Below, piece after piece: positions 51,784 to 60,634 of a stretch of 64,000 nucleotides of DNA (positions within the stretch are counted from its first letter, which is position 1; every line of letters starts with the position of its first letter). The DNA lies in the NCBI RefSeq assembly GCF_030643825.1, contig NZ_CP101717.1, positions 2,563,673 through 2,627,672 on the forward strand, given 5' to 3'. The notes beneath the pieces were generated by a model, which made no database searches, was not told the DNA's origin, and saw only the letters and a list, made by a program, of their open reading frames with translations. The position numbers and the translations under genes are program-made. This DNA comes from Salinispirillum sp. LH 10-3-1 (GTDB lineage: Bacteria; Pseudomonadota; Gammaproteobacteria; Pseudomonadales; Natronospirillaceae).

Positions 51784-52940
51784 ACTCGTTTACCCCGTTT
51801 TTTTGCCAAATCCGCCGCCGTGCTGCCAATCTCTACTGCCTTGATAAAGCGCTCACTGCGTCGTGTTAAATCTTCTACCTTGCCCACCAACTGGCCACAT
51901 GCGGCGTCAATATCATCGCCGCGTGTTTTGCGCGTGGTTACGTTATAACCGGCTGCCATCAGCACATCGCGGAACCGGTGTACGCGATTATTGCTGGGCC
52001 GTTCATAACCTGAGTTAGGAAAGGGGTTGAAAGGAATCAGGTTGATCTTACACGGCGTATCCCTGAGCAAATCAGCCAATTCGTGGGCCAACTCAGGCGT
52101 ATCGTTAACGCCGCTCATCAAAGTGTATTCTACCGTTAGTACTCGCTTATCACTGAGGCTCGACAAATACTGGTTGCACGCATTCAGCGTCTCAGCGATA
52201 CCGTATTTCTTGTTCACCGGCACCAACTGATCGCGCAAGGGGTCGTTTGGCGCATGCAATGACAGCGCGAGACTGACATCGGTGTGCCCGGCTAACTGGC
52301 GAATGGCTGGTACAACACCCGAGGTACTGAGCGTGACACGACGTTTGGAAATACCGTAGGCATTGTCTTCCATCATCAGGTTCATGGCAGCGATGACGTT
52401 ATCAAAGTTCAACAATGGCTCGCCCATGCCCATCATCACCACGTTAGTGATACGGCGCTCGCGCTTACCGGATAAGTCATCGAACGCTTTAGCAGCAACC
52501 CACACCTGACCAATGATTTCTGCGGCGGACAAATCGCGATTGAAGCCTTGCTTACCCGTCGAACAAAACGAGCAGTCGAGTGCGCAACCGATTTGCGACG
52601 ATACACACAGGGTACCGCGGCGCTCTTCGGGAATATAAACTGTTTCGATGGATGAACCGCCCGGCAGACGCATCACCCATTTTCGCGTACCGTCTTTCGC
52701 CGTGGCGTCATAGACCACTTCCGGCACCGTCAACACTGAGGTCGCTTTAAGTTTCTCGCGCAGCGCTTTGGACAGGTCTGTCATCTGATCAATGTCAGTG
52801 ACGCCACGCGCATGAATCCACTTGAGCACCTGCGCGGCTCGAAAGGGCTTTTCACCCATGGCCACAAAGTGCGCCTCTAGCTGCGCGCGCGTCATGCCCA
52901 GTAAATTGATCGTGTGCTGTTCCACCGCTCGCTCTTCCAC
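51780..52940 (-). CDS. rlmN: 23S rRNA/tRNA adenine-C2 methyltransferase RlmN
   Basis: 386 residues. Radical-SAM motif [20 protein letters not shown] (Cys at about 119, 123 and 126), [43 protein letters not shown], and the catalytic Cys near the C-terminus (DIDAACGQL). It methylates A2503 of 23S rRNA and A37 of tRNAs. Followed by pilW with a 4-base overlap. Confidence 0.96.
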   Translation of the reverse strand: MEERAVEQHTINLLGMTRAQLEAHFVAMGEKPFRAAQVLKWIHARGVTDIDQMTDLSKALREKLKATSVLTVPEVVYDATAKDGTRKWVMRLPGGSSIETVYIPEERRGTLCVSSQIGCALDCSFCSTGKQGFNRDLSAAEIIGQVWVAAKAFDDLSGKRERRITNVVMMGMGEPLLNFDNVIAAMNLMMEDNAYGISKRRVTLSTSGVVPAIRQLAGHTDVSLALSLHAPNDPLRDQLVPVNKKYGIAETLNACNQYLSSLSDKRVLTVEYTLMSGVNDTPELAHELADLLRDTPCKINLIPFNPFPNSGYERPSNNRVHRFRDVLMAAGYNVTTRKTRGDDIDAACGQLVGKVEDLTRRSERFIKAVEIGSTAADLAKKRGKRV

Positions 52941-52990
52941 TACAAAACCTTCAGTACAGACGCAAATTCTTTGTCATCCTAGTACATAAA

Positions 52991-53009
52991 AGGGGAGCAA
53001 GGCTCCCCT
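52991..53009 (-). terminator. Terminator after ndk
   Basis: AGGGGAGC-CTT-GCTCCCCT followed by TTTTATG on the minus strand, about 50 bases after the ndk stop. It separates ndk from rlmN. Confidence 0.88.
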
Positions 53010-53058
53010 ACAACACCGCATCACATCCACTGACCGATGCAGCCACCGCAACGCTCAT

Positions 53059-53487
53059 TTATGCGCGGCTGAAAATTTCTTCAGCAGTGAAGAAAATAGC
53101 AATTTCACGCGCCGCAGATTCAGGCGCATCAGAACCGTGCACTGCATTGGCAGAAACTTCTTCCGCAAAATCAGCGCGGATAGTGCCCGGTGCTGCTTCT
53201 TTGGGGTTGGTTGCACCCATGATATCACGGTTTGCTGCAACGGCGTTTTCACCTTCCAGAACCTGAACCATCACTGGACCAGAGGTCATGAAGCTGACCA
53301 ATTCACCAAAGAACGGACGTTCTTTGTGTTCCGCATAAAACTTACCAGCCAGTTCTTCTGACATGTGGATCATCTTAGCGGCAACAATCTTCAGGCCCGC
53401 TTTTTCGAACCGCGTGTAGATTTCGCCGATCACATTTTTACCAACTGCGTCGGGCTTAACAATCGAGAAAGTCTGCTCAATAGCCAT
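53059..53487 (-). CDS. ndk: Nucleoside diphosphate kinase
   Basis: 142 residues from ATG 53487 ([15 protein letters not shown]), the family start. Motifs: [47 protein letters not shown], and the active-site His in [16 protein letters not shown]. It balances NTP pools. Apparently has its own terminator at 52991-53009. Confidence 0.97.
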   Translation of the reverse strand: MAIEQTFSIVKPDAVGKNVIGEIYTRFEKAGLKIVAAKMIHMSEELAGKFYAEHKERPFFGELVSFMTSGPVMVQVLEGENAVAANRDIMGATNPKEAAPGTIRADFAEEVSANAVHGSDAPESAAREIAIFFTAEEIFSRA

Positions 53488-53797
53488 GTTTACATCTTCC
53501 AGAAGGGTTAGAAATTTGGAGCGTGGATTATACAGGCAGCCGCCTCGTAACTCCATGCATTCGCGCTGCCTTTGCGGAAATTTTCAGCCTTCGCGCTGTG
53601 CACATTGCCGCCACAACTGCATTTTGGGGCATGGAAATTGCTGAATGTAATGAGAGCGTCAAGTTTCCGCCCGTTGCCGCACGAGTCTCCACAATGCAAC
53701 GCAACTCACCACCCAACTTGACGACGGTCCAAAACGTGGCGAAGCACTCATTTTTGGACTACATACTTACTAGACCACCCAGATAAGGAATCGCCTC
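53488..53797. other. 310-bp divergent intergenic region, nothing seen
   Basis: Between ndk (minus) and the exported protein gene (plus). Short reading frames on both strands have no start context or recognisable residues. A ribosome site AAGGAA precedes the ATG at 53798. Confidence 0.5.
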
Positions 53798-55183
53798 ATG
53801 CGTGCTGTTGTCCTTTTACTCCTGACCCAGTTGATGTTCAGTAGCCTAGCTGTGGCACAGTCCCAAAGTCAGCTCCAGAGCCAACCGAACGTACTCTTAG
53901 CGACCCGTATAGATCGCGCTGCCGTGGCACAGCATGCCGCCTTCCGACAAGTCACCAGCGAGGCGATCAATGGATTGCAACAGTATCAAGTCAGCCCGAT
54001 TCGCCCGAATTTGGACTGGAGCTCTGCGGCCGACCGCGAAGCCCTGCTCGCCTCTGGAGCATCTGCCGGCATGTCCGTCGTGGCGACCGCCGAACTGATA
54101 TTTCCGCGCCGCCGAACTGCACAAGTCAATATAACGTTCTTTAATGCCCGAGGCGGCGACACCATAGCCAGTCGCTCACTGGATTTTCGCTACAACACCT
54201 ATGATGGTTTGATTGCCCAAATAGAATATGAACTGGAGCGCGACCTAAAACGACAGTTTCGTCAGCTTGGCCAGGTGGTCAGCACCGACGGTGGCCGCGT
54301 TTTCTTTGATTTGGGTCACAGTGCGAATATTGAGCCAGGGCAGGTTTTTCGCGTTTATCAACGTGGCGCCGAAGTAACCACGTCAAGCGGCGAATCTTAT
54401 GGCTACCTGGATGATCAGACGGGCGTCATTGTGGTAACGGAAGTCACGAACATCTATGCCATCGCGGAAGTCATGCTGGGACGCCGGAGTATTCGCTCAG
54501 GTCATTGGGTAGAGCGCATACCAGGCACTGCGGCAGACTATCGTGGTGAGGTGCTGTCAAAACTGGATAACCAGGTCGCAATTAACTTAGGGGCTCGCAG
54601 CGGCGTCAGCGAAGGCGCGGAATTCGCCGTTTACAAGGACCTGAAGCCGATCAATGACAACGATTCATTTCGTGTGGAGGTGGGGCGAATTCGTATCAAC
54701 GAAGTCCGGGATTCTTATTCTCGCGGCACCATAGCACGCTCAAATCACTACGAATTGGCCAATGGTATTATTCAAGAAGGCGACGTTATTGAAGAAGTAC
54801 GGCGCTCCGGCAGCGTACAACTGACCGTTGGACGCCTTTCAACTGGGATTATCAGTGACGCTCCGTCGTCGGTGTACAATGCGGGCATTCGTTTCGAAAG
54901 CCCCGGCAATATGGATATTTTCTATCGCCTATCAGGTGGCTATGGTGATAGCTACTACGCTGCCGTGGGCGCAATGGTCGCCATTAATCACTCGGAGAGC
55001 TTCTTCTACGGGATAGATGCGGTCTGGAACGAAAGTTGGGGCACCAACCTATTCATGTCAGTCAACGTACCAACGCCGTTCCAACGCTACGTGCAATTGT
55101 TCACAGAGGTGGGCTATCTCATCGGCACCGACGCTGATGCAAATGGACTGAATATCAATCTGGGGCTAAATTTGAGCCTCTAA
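53798..55183 (+). CDS. Exported beta-rich protein, unknown function
   Basis: 461 residues. Sec signal peptide 1-20 (VVLLLLTQLMFSSLAVAQ). An N-terminal domain to about 150 ends in helix YDGLIAQIEYELERDLKRQFRQLG. Two similar beta modules follow: GRVFFDLGHSANIEPGQVFRVYQRG (about 167-190) and NQVAINLGARSGVSEGAEFAVYKDL (about 258-282), each with a G-x-G/E-E-G-x-x-F-x-V-Y turn, as in FlgT/curli-secretion-type modules. From about 345 the chain is beta-strand-like with Tyr/Phe and ends NINLGLNLSL, suggesting an outer-membrane barrel or its assembly partner. No family is certain. It is monocistronic. Confidence 0.7.
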   Translation: MRAVVLLLLTQLMFSSLAVAQSQSQLQSQPNVLLATRIDRAAVAQHAAFRQVTSEAINGLQQYQVSPIRPNLDWSSAADREALLASGASAGMSVVATAELIFPRRRTAQVNITFFNARGGDTIASRSLDFRYNTYDGLIAQIEYELERDLKRQFRQLGQVVSTDGGRVFFDLGHSANIEPGQVFRVYQRGAEVTTSSGESYGYLDDQTGVIVVTEVTNIYAIAEVMLGRRSIRSGHWVERIPGTAADYRGEVLSKLDNQVAINLGARSGVSEGAEFAVYKDLKPINDNDSFRVEVGRIRINEVRDSYSRGTIARSNHYELANGIIQEGDVIEEVRRSGSVQLTVGRLSTGIISDAPSSVYNAGIRFESPGNMDIFYRLSGGYGDSYYAAVGAMVAINHSESFFYGIDAVWNESWGTNLFMSVNVPTPFQRYVQLFTEVGYLIGTDADANGLNINLGLNLSL

Positions 55184-55205
55184 CACCAAGGAAGTGCTGG
55201 GTTGC

Positions 55206-55760
55206 TTACGCAGCCCAGTCACGCCGCCCTGAAAAGCGCCGCCGCAAGTACTCCATTTGATCGCCACGAATGTGGCGATTCGCCAAATACATGAACTCAA
55301 ACAAATTCGGCTTAAAGGGCACCGCCAACAGAGGCATACCCGCCTGCTCGGGCGTAAGGCCCCCTTTGTGTTGGTTGCACCCGCGGCAAGCCGTAACCAC
55401 GTTGGTCCAATGATCACGCCCGCCTTGCACACGCGGAACCACATGATCGCGCGTCAGCATAGCAGGCTGATGCACAGTCCCACAGTACAGACACATGTGA
55501 TGGTCACGCCGAAACAAGACTGAGTTGGTAAGGTGAGGGACGGCCGCATCCGCCGGATGATCGCCACTGCAGGCGACGATTGGTGCAATATCGAGAAATG
55601 ACTGCCGCCCAGAGCGCCCCGTCCCACCATGCATACGTATCAGGGTATCGCCCAAGCTCCACAACACTTGCTCACGGGCATACAGGGTTGCTGCGCACTC
55701 ACGACTCAGCCAAGCAATAGGCAAACCACTCTTGGTAAGGCGCATGATACGATCCGGCAT
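55206..55760 (-). CDS. HNH endonuclease
   Basis: 184 residues. HNH nuclease core with a zinc knuckle: C90-x2-C93 (MCLYCG), catalytic DH at 105-106 (TRDHVVPRVQGG), N120 (HWTNVV), C125-x2-C128 (CRGCNQHKGG). The N-terminal 85 residues look variable and may set specificity. Similar stand-alone HNH genes are common and not linked to restriction modification; no methylase is nearby. Convergent with the exported-protein gene. Confidence 0.87.
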   Translation of the reverse strand: MPDRIMRLTKSGLPIAWLSRECAATLYAREQVLWSLGDTLIRMHGGTGRSGRQSFLDIAPIVACSGDHPADAAVPHLTNSVLFRRDHHMCLYCGTVHQPAMLTRDHVVPRVQGGRDHWTNVVTACRGCNQHKGGLTPEQAGMPLLAVPFKPNLFEFMYLANRHIRGDQMEYLRRRFSGRRDWAA

Positions 55761-55884
55761 AGCCAGCTCCTCTTATCGCTTATACCTGGCTATTTTTATA
55801 GCATGCTTGTGTACAAATTGTGAACATTGACAGTATATATGGCTAGGACAGCCAGCATACCGCCCATCCATGGGCATAAAAAAA

Positions 55885-55904
55885 GGCCAGCCGGGCGGCT
55901 GGCC
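55885..55904 (-). terminator. Terminator after the DUF4864-like gene
   Basis: GGCCAGCC-GCCC-GGCTGGCC folds into an 8-bp stem followed by TTTTTTTATG on the minus strand. Confidence 0.92.
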
Positions 55905-55957
55905 ACAGGGGAACGAACAAAAGCCGCTTGCTTCGACGACCATTGTTCATACAACCG

Positions 55958-56365
55958 CTACAGCACCAGTTGTGGCGCTCGTAAAATGGCGACGCCGTCT
56001 ATACGCCACTCGCCGCTCACCGAAATCAAGCTATACACAGCGCGCCAACCCCGCCCTTGACCATCAACCAAGGAGACCTCTTGGTACATCTGCTCACTGG
56101 ACACCACAACAGGATCTACAAATGCAATATGGCGCGGTCGATACAAGGCTGGGTATTGAGACCTCACCATTCGAGCAAACCTTTCGGCGTTACCAAACTG
56201 TTGCTTGATACCGTCTGCCGCGTATGAGAATGCATGTTCTGCATTGTCATCAGAGAAAGCCTGTAATTGAGCACGAATAACTACTTGAGCGCTCTCGGGT
56301 GCCTGAGCGACAACCGTTACTGGCCATACAAGCGCAAGGACTAAACACCAGCCAAATGCCCGCAT
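55958..56365 (-). CDS. Exported DUF4864-like protein
   Basis: 135 residues from ATG 56365, which has AGGAGGGT about 9 bases upstream; the longer ORF start is less likely. Signal peptide (WCLVLALVWPVTVVAQ), then a cystatin/NTF2-like fold pattern: VVIRAQLQAFSDDNAEHAFSYAADGIKQQFGNAERFARMVRSQYPALYRPRHIAF, VSLVDGQGRGWRAVYSLISVSGEWRIDGVAIL. This is the pattern of DUF4864 proteins. Periplasmic; role unknown. Confidence 0.8.
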   Translation of the reverse strand: MRAFGWCLVLALVWPVTVVAQAPESAQVVIRAQLQAFSDDNAEHAFSYAADGIKQQFGNAERFARMVRSQYPALYRPRHIAFVDPVVVSSEQMYQEVSLVDGQGRGWRAVYSLISVSGEWRIDGVAILRAPQLVL

Positions 56366-56468
56366 GCGACTACCCTCCTGTTGGAGTTGCCATATGCTTA
56401 AGTTTACGTGCTGTTTGGGAATCAGATCAGGTATTTTGGTTATTTTTTGTACGCAACGCGTCAAGACG

Positions 56469-56493
56469 GCTCGAGCCAGAAGGCGGCTCGAGC
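56469..56493. terminator. Hairpin after the GNAT gene
   Basis: GCTCGAGCC-AGAAGGC-GGCTCGAGC is a 9-bp stem. It lies 9 bases after the GNAT stop (minus). No strong T run follows, so its role is less certain. Confidence 0.45.
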
Positions 56494-56501
56494 ACGTTGC
56501 G

Positions 56502-56942
56502 TTATGACTCAGCAGGAATGGTTAACTCAGCGCGCCAGTAGCTGACTGGCCCTTTGTTGAACGCCTCACCGACGGGCTCGAAGCCAAAGCGCTGATAAAA
56601 CGGCATTGCTGCCGCACGGGCATGACACCAAAGTGTCGTCGTATTCAGACGCGGCAATTCAGCGATAATGTGCTGCAGCATTTGTGTACCAAGGCCGAGA
56701 TGCTGGTAGTCAGGTAGCGTGGCAAACTTACGCAGCCGAGCAATTCTCTCGCCGTCAGGAAACAGTGATGCAACGCAGACGAGACGATCATCAATGTAGC
56801 CACCAAAGTGACTGCCGACGGCATCGTCTTCCAACATACAATGACTGATTGGCTGGTCTGGCCAGAGAACAAATTGCCGAATCGGCCAAGTGTCTTCTGC
56901 TTGAATAGCGGTGATACGAAGATCCAACGTGCTGCACCTCAA
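56502..56942 (-). CDS. GNAT-family N-acetyltransferase
   Basis: 146 residues, single GNAT fold: strand FGGYIDDRLVCVASLFPD, the acetyl-CoA loop LRKFATLPDYQHLGLGTQMLQHII (about 71-94, pattern QxxGxG as QHLGLG), and LWCHARAAAMPFYQRFGFEPVGEAF. Resembles ElaA/YjcF-like acetyltransferases. The substrate is not predictable. Transcribed alone. Confidence 0.85.
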   Translation of the reverse strand: MRCSTLDLRITAIQAEDTWPIRQFVLWPDQPISHCMLEDDAVGSHFGGYIDDRLVCVASLFPDGERIARLRKFATLPDYQHLGLGTQMLQHIIAELPRLNTTTLWCHARAAAMPFYQRFGFEPVGEAFNKGPVSYWRAELTIPAES

Positions 56943-57042
56943 TGGCTGTTAAAATACCCGATTTAACGGGAGCATATTTTTACAGGGGGCGCGCAGTTTA
57001 TACGGTTTTTTTCGCGCTGTCGCGTGTTTTAGTTGATGTGTG

Positions 57043-58077
57043 TTAGTTCACCAAAGTGCAGCGTCGCAGCTCGACTTCGGCTTCTTTACTGTCGAGCGCG
57101 TGGTCTAATATCAGCTCTAGCACGGCCTCCTGCTGGGCTGGGAATGAGACAATGGATAACGCCCCGTCCACGACGTTAATCAGCCGCCAGCCGTCGTCCA
57201 TGCACATGACTGCTTTCAGCCGCACAGCATGGATGCTATGCACCCACGCCAACAAATCATGGGTGCGCCAAACAGTCTGCGCCGGCATACGCCAACCCAC
57301 ACTGAAATAACCGTCGGCATTGCGCTCCGCCCTTACCCATTGCTCCGCCGTGGGCGCTGCCGGTATTGAACGCCAATCAAGCACAGGAAGTTCGGCGGTG
57401 GCAGCCTGTGTCGCCACCGAGACCCTTGGGGACTCGTCTGCGTTCAAAAACCAATCGAGGTCTACTTGCCCTTGCTCAACGGTAAACAAGGCAACCTCCG
57501 GTCGTTGTGTCGCGAGCCATGCTTCCGCTGCGCGCTGCGTATGGCTATCCGCGAGGTCGGATTTGTTTAACACGAGCGCACCCGCCAACAGGATTTGCTC
57601 AACGTAGAGAGCATGATTTTGGTATCTCGACTGCACCACTTGCCGAGCATCAACTAAAGTTAATGGACTCTGCACGCGCAGTACGGTGCGGTAAGAATCA
57701 TCCTGCAACAACGCCAAAATGGTTTTTGGGTGGCCTAACCCGCTGGGCTCAATCAACAGACGATCAGGGCGCTCTTGGCGTATCAGTTGATTGAGTGCTA
57801 CCCGCGTAACCGGGCCAGATGCACAGCACATGCAACCACCGGCGACCTGTTTTACAACAATGCCCGTATCACCCAATACCTTGCCGTCGACGCCAACATC
57901 GCCAAATTCATTCACCAGAACCGCCCAGCGTTCATTTGCTGGCTTGTGGCCGAGTAAATGGCGAATAGCGGTTGTTTTACCGACACCCAAGAAGCCGAGC
58001 AGTAAGTTCACAATGACTAAAGGGTAGGGGGCAGACAAAGCGCTCAACTCCGGCGAAGAATACAAAAGGGTAAGCAT
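57043..58077 (-). CDS. CobW/ZNG1-type GTP-dependent metallochaperone
   Basis: 344 residues. G1 motif LLGFLGVGKTTAIRHLL (about 27-43, usually GFLGAGKTT), metal-binding CxCC in VAGGCMCCASG (about 80-90), G3-type LIEPSGLGHP, NKSDLAD near 165. A C-terminal CobW_C domain follows. Such COG0523 proteins deliver zinc, cobalt or other metals. No metal regulator is adjacent, so the metal is unknown. The start has ten or so residues more than usual before the P-loop. Confidence 0.9.
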   Translation of the reverse strand: MLTLLYSSPELSALSAPYPLVIVNLLLGFLGVGKTTAIRHLLGHKPANERWAVLVNEFGDVGVDGKVLGDTGIVVKQVAGGCMCCASGPVTRVALNQLIRQERPDRLLIEPSGLGHPKTILALLQDDSYRTVLRVQSPLTLVDARQVVQSRYQNHALYVEQILLAGALVLNKSDLADSHTQRAAEAWLATQRPEVALFTVEQGQVDLDWFLNADESPRVSVATQAATAELPVLDWRSIPAAPTAEQWVRAERNADGYFSVGWRMPAQTVWRTHDLLAWVHSIHAVRLKAVMCMDDGWRLINVVDGALSIVSFPAQQEAVLELILDHALDSKEAEVELRRCTLVN

Positions 58078-58119
58078 TCTAAACCGTCGTCGTCTGGCGC
58101 ACCAGAAACCTTATCTGCC

Positions 58120-58147
58120 CAAGGGTGGCACTGAGCTGTGCCACCCT
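58120..58147 (-). terminator. Terminator after the lipase gene
   Basis: AAGGGTGGCAC-AGCTCA-GTGCCACCCTT is an 11-bp stem with a 6-base loop, 10 bases downstream of the lipase stop on the minus strand. It is followed by GGGC rather than a T run, so strength is uncertain. Confidence 0.65.
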
Positions 58148-58156
58148 TGCGGTTTA

Positions 58157-59230
58157 TCAGTTCAGGGTGTCATACACCAAGGCAGACATGGAGCTGTTCG
58201 CCGAACCAGGCACCTCAATAAAGGTGTCCTTACTGCCCCACAGCTTCCACCAAGGGCGGGCTTGATAAGTACGACTGGCAAATGCTACATCCAAGCCATT
58301 CAGAGTCGTATTATTCACCACAGGGACCATCACGTTGCCACGCTGGTGACCAATGGTTCCGCTGTGATGCGCCCCTTCCGACAGCAATACCGGAAAATGG
58401 TTATGCCACAGTGCACCAGCAGCCTGGCCGGTTACCTGGCCGTTCATGCTGAGCGTTGACAAACAGGACTCAAAGTCACCCGGTACTGCGGCACCACAGG
58501 CAGAGTGCACAGGTACTACACTGTCATCCGCACCGCGAATAAACGGTTTAGTAACTCCAAGATACTCGGAACCAGCACCCACGAAGCGCAAGCGCGGCAA
58601 TGCACCCGGTGCTACGGCCTGACTGCGAGCCTGATTCACCTGCAGATCGTTCACCACGCCCATGCTGGATGGGACCGGATCAAACCCCAACACGGCTTTA
58701 ACGGCTTCCTTCGCAGGCCATAAATACCAGCTATTGTTGTACGCAATAGACATGGCTAGATCGGCCAACTCAGTACCACCACCGGCACCGGCGAAGTCCA
58801 AGACAGCCAACACCTGCAATGGTGGCAAACCATCAGCGGCTAACCAAGCCGCCTGATTCTCCAACAAATAGCGGGTGACTAAATCACCGGTGCTGTGCGT
58901 CACAAAGATGCACGGTGTTGCACAGATACCACGCTCTGCGATGTCTTTCATCTGCGCGTACGCCTGCACCGCTATGCCTTCTTCCAAGCGCTGTGTGCTA
59001 TCCCAGTCAATCCGTGCGTCGGCACGACTCCCCCAGAACTCCGACCAATAGGCCGCTCCATTCTGCTCCACCTGATGCTGACTGGCGGGTGGCCAAATCA
59101 GATTGGCTGGCTGGAAGCCATGTACCAACACCACAGGGTGGCCTGCCAGTTCGGCTTGAGCCGCCCCGCTAGATAACCCGGCAGCCAAGGCAAGACTGGC
59201 CATTATTTTTGTTGTTTTTTGCATTCGCAT
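58157..59230 (-). CDS. Secreted triacylglycerol-lipase-like alpha/beta hydrolase
   Basis: 357 residues. Signal peptide (about 1-26, ASLALAAGLSSGAAQA), oxyanion region VVLVHGFQPANLIWPP, nucleophile elbow THSTGD with Ser113, acid in GADDSVVP (D235/D236) and His in GAHHSGT (H288/H289). Cysteine pairs (C103/C107, C245/C256) suggest disulfides and export. It resembles bacterial family I lipases but the elbow is T-H-S-T-G, not G-H-S-x-G. The upstream anchored protein gene is 61 bases away, likely co-transcribed. Confidence 0.85.
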   Translation of the reverse strand: MRMQKTTKIMASLALAAGLSSGAAQAELAGHPVVLVHGFQPANLIWPPASQHQVEQNGAAYWSEFWGSRADARIDWDSTQRLEEGIAVQAYAQMKDIAERGICATPCIFVTHSTGDLVTRYLLENQAAWLAADGLPPLQVLAVLDFAGAGGGTELADLAMSIAYNNSWYLWPAKEAVKAVLGFDPVPSSMGVVNDLQVNQARSQAVAPGALPRLRFVGAGSEYLGVTKPFIRGADDSVVPVHSACGAAVPGDFESCLSTLSMNGQVTGQAAGALWHNHFPVLLSEGAHHSGTIGHQRGNVMVPVVNNTTLNGLDVAFASRTYQARPWWKLWGSKDTFIEVPGSANSSMSALVYDTLN

Positions 59231-59290
59231 TTCCTCTTGTTGTTATTGTTTTGTTGCTCTGCTGGTCCGTTCTTGAAGTAGGGAAATTTT

Positions 59291-60490
59291 TTATTGAGTT
59301 TGCTGTGTTTGGCCTAAGCTGTTCAAAAAATCGATGCGCTGCTGCGTGAGGTCATCGCTGTAGGGAACATCCTCCAGATCATCAAGCGAAGGTACGGAAA
59401 CTTCATAGCCTGTCGTTGCGCCGAACATATAGGCCGTTCGTACTCCGGGGCGCGCGGGCAATCGGCGTACCTGCACATCCATCAGGCGCAGCCCCATAGA
59501 GAGGTCGACTCCGACGAGTAAGCTGCCATAAACCTGTAAGGGTATTTCGCCTGCGCCTGCGGCCAAGCTGGCGTCACCCGTTAAATGAGCGATGGGCTGA
59601 TCGCCAGTGAATAAGTTCGCCGACAGCGCGTAACGCCCTGCTTCCACCGCTTGAAAACGCACCGGAACAACCAAGTGATTAGCAGCCACACCAGTGGCGC
59701 CGACCCCCAGCAAGTCACCAATGTCGGGCTCTACCACCAACAACGAGACATGGCTGATGGCCTCCTGATCGATACGGGCCGTCACAATTAAACGGTACTC
59801 ACCCGGTGTAACCGTTGCAGTATCCAACTCGCCCAAAAACGACTCGTCCGGCGCTGCGCGACGCAGCTCCGCAGTGGTAGCTTCTGACTCATCAGACACA
59901 GCCACCAGCCGCACCGCCATTCTATTATCCAGCTGTGCAGCGCCGTCCACTTCAGCACGGACCGACACGACATCACCCTTCTGGTAACGTAACTGCGGTA
60001 AAAAGACACGCATCACCGCCCCTGTTACCAGGGGTAAACTCACGGGCTCATAGGCATTGCCGCGATAAGCAACGACCTGATCAGCTTGCAGGGGAATAGA
60101 ATAGCTCGGATGTTGTGCACTCACTGCATAAGCCTCCGCTACTTCAAGCCATGCCGCCTGCAGTGCAGTGGGCGGTTCGTCCATGCGCGCGAATAACGTA
60201 GCCATGGAGTCTTGATCCGGCGCTTCCGACGCATCTGGACGCGCCAGCAGCGGCACTGACCCGGAGTCGGGCAGTGTGCTTTGCGGCAAGCCATTGGGGT
60301 CCGCCAGTGACGACTGTCCGATAGCCATGCGGGCTGACCCACCCGAGCCCACGGCAGCACCATTCGGCTCAGCGACTGGTGGTGGTGAGGATATATAGCC
60401 CTGTGGTGACTCCGGGGCGAGCAAGCCGACCCCGACGACTGCAGCGATGGTGATACTCCCTAGTACCACCAGCCAAAACTTCTGAGACAT
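59291..60490 (-). CDS. Membrane-anchored periplasmic protein preceding the lipase, unknown function
   Basis: 399 residues. One N-terminal membrane helix (FWLVVLGSITIAAVVGVGLLAP, 4-25), a Pro/Gly/Ala/Ser-rich linker to about 90, a short helix, then several beta-sandwich-like segments (VVAYRGNAYEPVSLPLVTGAVMRVFLPQLRYQKGDVVSVRAEV, PGEYRLIVTARI, HLVVPVRFQAVEAGRYALSANL, VQVRRLPARPGVRTAYMFG). The layout (anchor, variable linker, folded periplasmic part, adjacent lipase gene) is like lipase-specific foldases, but I see no Lif sequence motif and the fold is beta, not helical. So the pairing suggests a lipase helper, which is inference. Confidence 0.75.
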   Translation of the reverse strand: MSQKFWLVVLGSITIAAVVGVGLLAPESPQGYISSPPPVAEPNGAAVGSGGSARMAIGQSSLADPNGLPQSTLPDSGSVPLLARPDASEAPDQDSMATLFARMDEPPTALQAAWLEVAEAYAVSAQHPSYSIPLQADQVVAYRGNAYEPVSLPLVTGAVMRVFLPQLRYQKGDVVSVRAEVDGAAQLDNRMAVRLVAVSDESEATTAELRRAAPDESFLGELDTATVTPGEYRLIVTARIDQEAISHVSLLVVEPDIGDLLGVGATGVAANHLVVPVRFQAVEAGRYALSANLFTGDQPIAHLTGDASLAAGAGEIPLQVYGSLLVGVDLSMGLRLMDVQVRRLPARPGVRTAYMFGATTGYEVSVPSLDDLEDVPYSDDLTQQRIDFLNSLGQTQQTQ

Positions 60491-60567
60491 AACAAACCCG
60501 AATTATTATTGTTGGCGTTGACGTCATACTGACAGTGTTGTGCAGTTAACCGGAGGGCACAAGAAAA

Positions 60568-60584
60568 CAGCGCCGATGGCGCTG
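60568..60584 (-). terminator. Terminator after the MFS gene
   Basis: CAGCGCC-ATC-GGCGCTG (7-bp stem) followed by TTTTCTTG on the minus strand, about 50 bases after the MFS stop. Confidence 0.85.
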
Positions 60585-60634
60585 CATTGATGAATTGAGT
60601 GACATAGTTTAAGAATTGAACAGCGTTTACCGAA

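Noticed and set aside
55206-55760. HNH gene as part of a restriction or homing system
   Set aside because: No methylase, intron or intein context is present; it looks like a common stand-alone HNH gene.
59291-60490. Classical lipase foldase (Lif)
   Set aside because: Lif proteins are helical; the folded part here is beta-rich and no Lif motif is visible.
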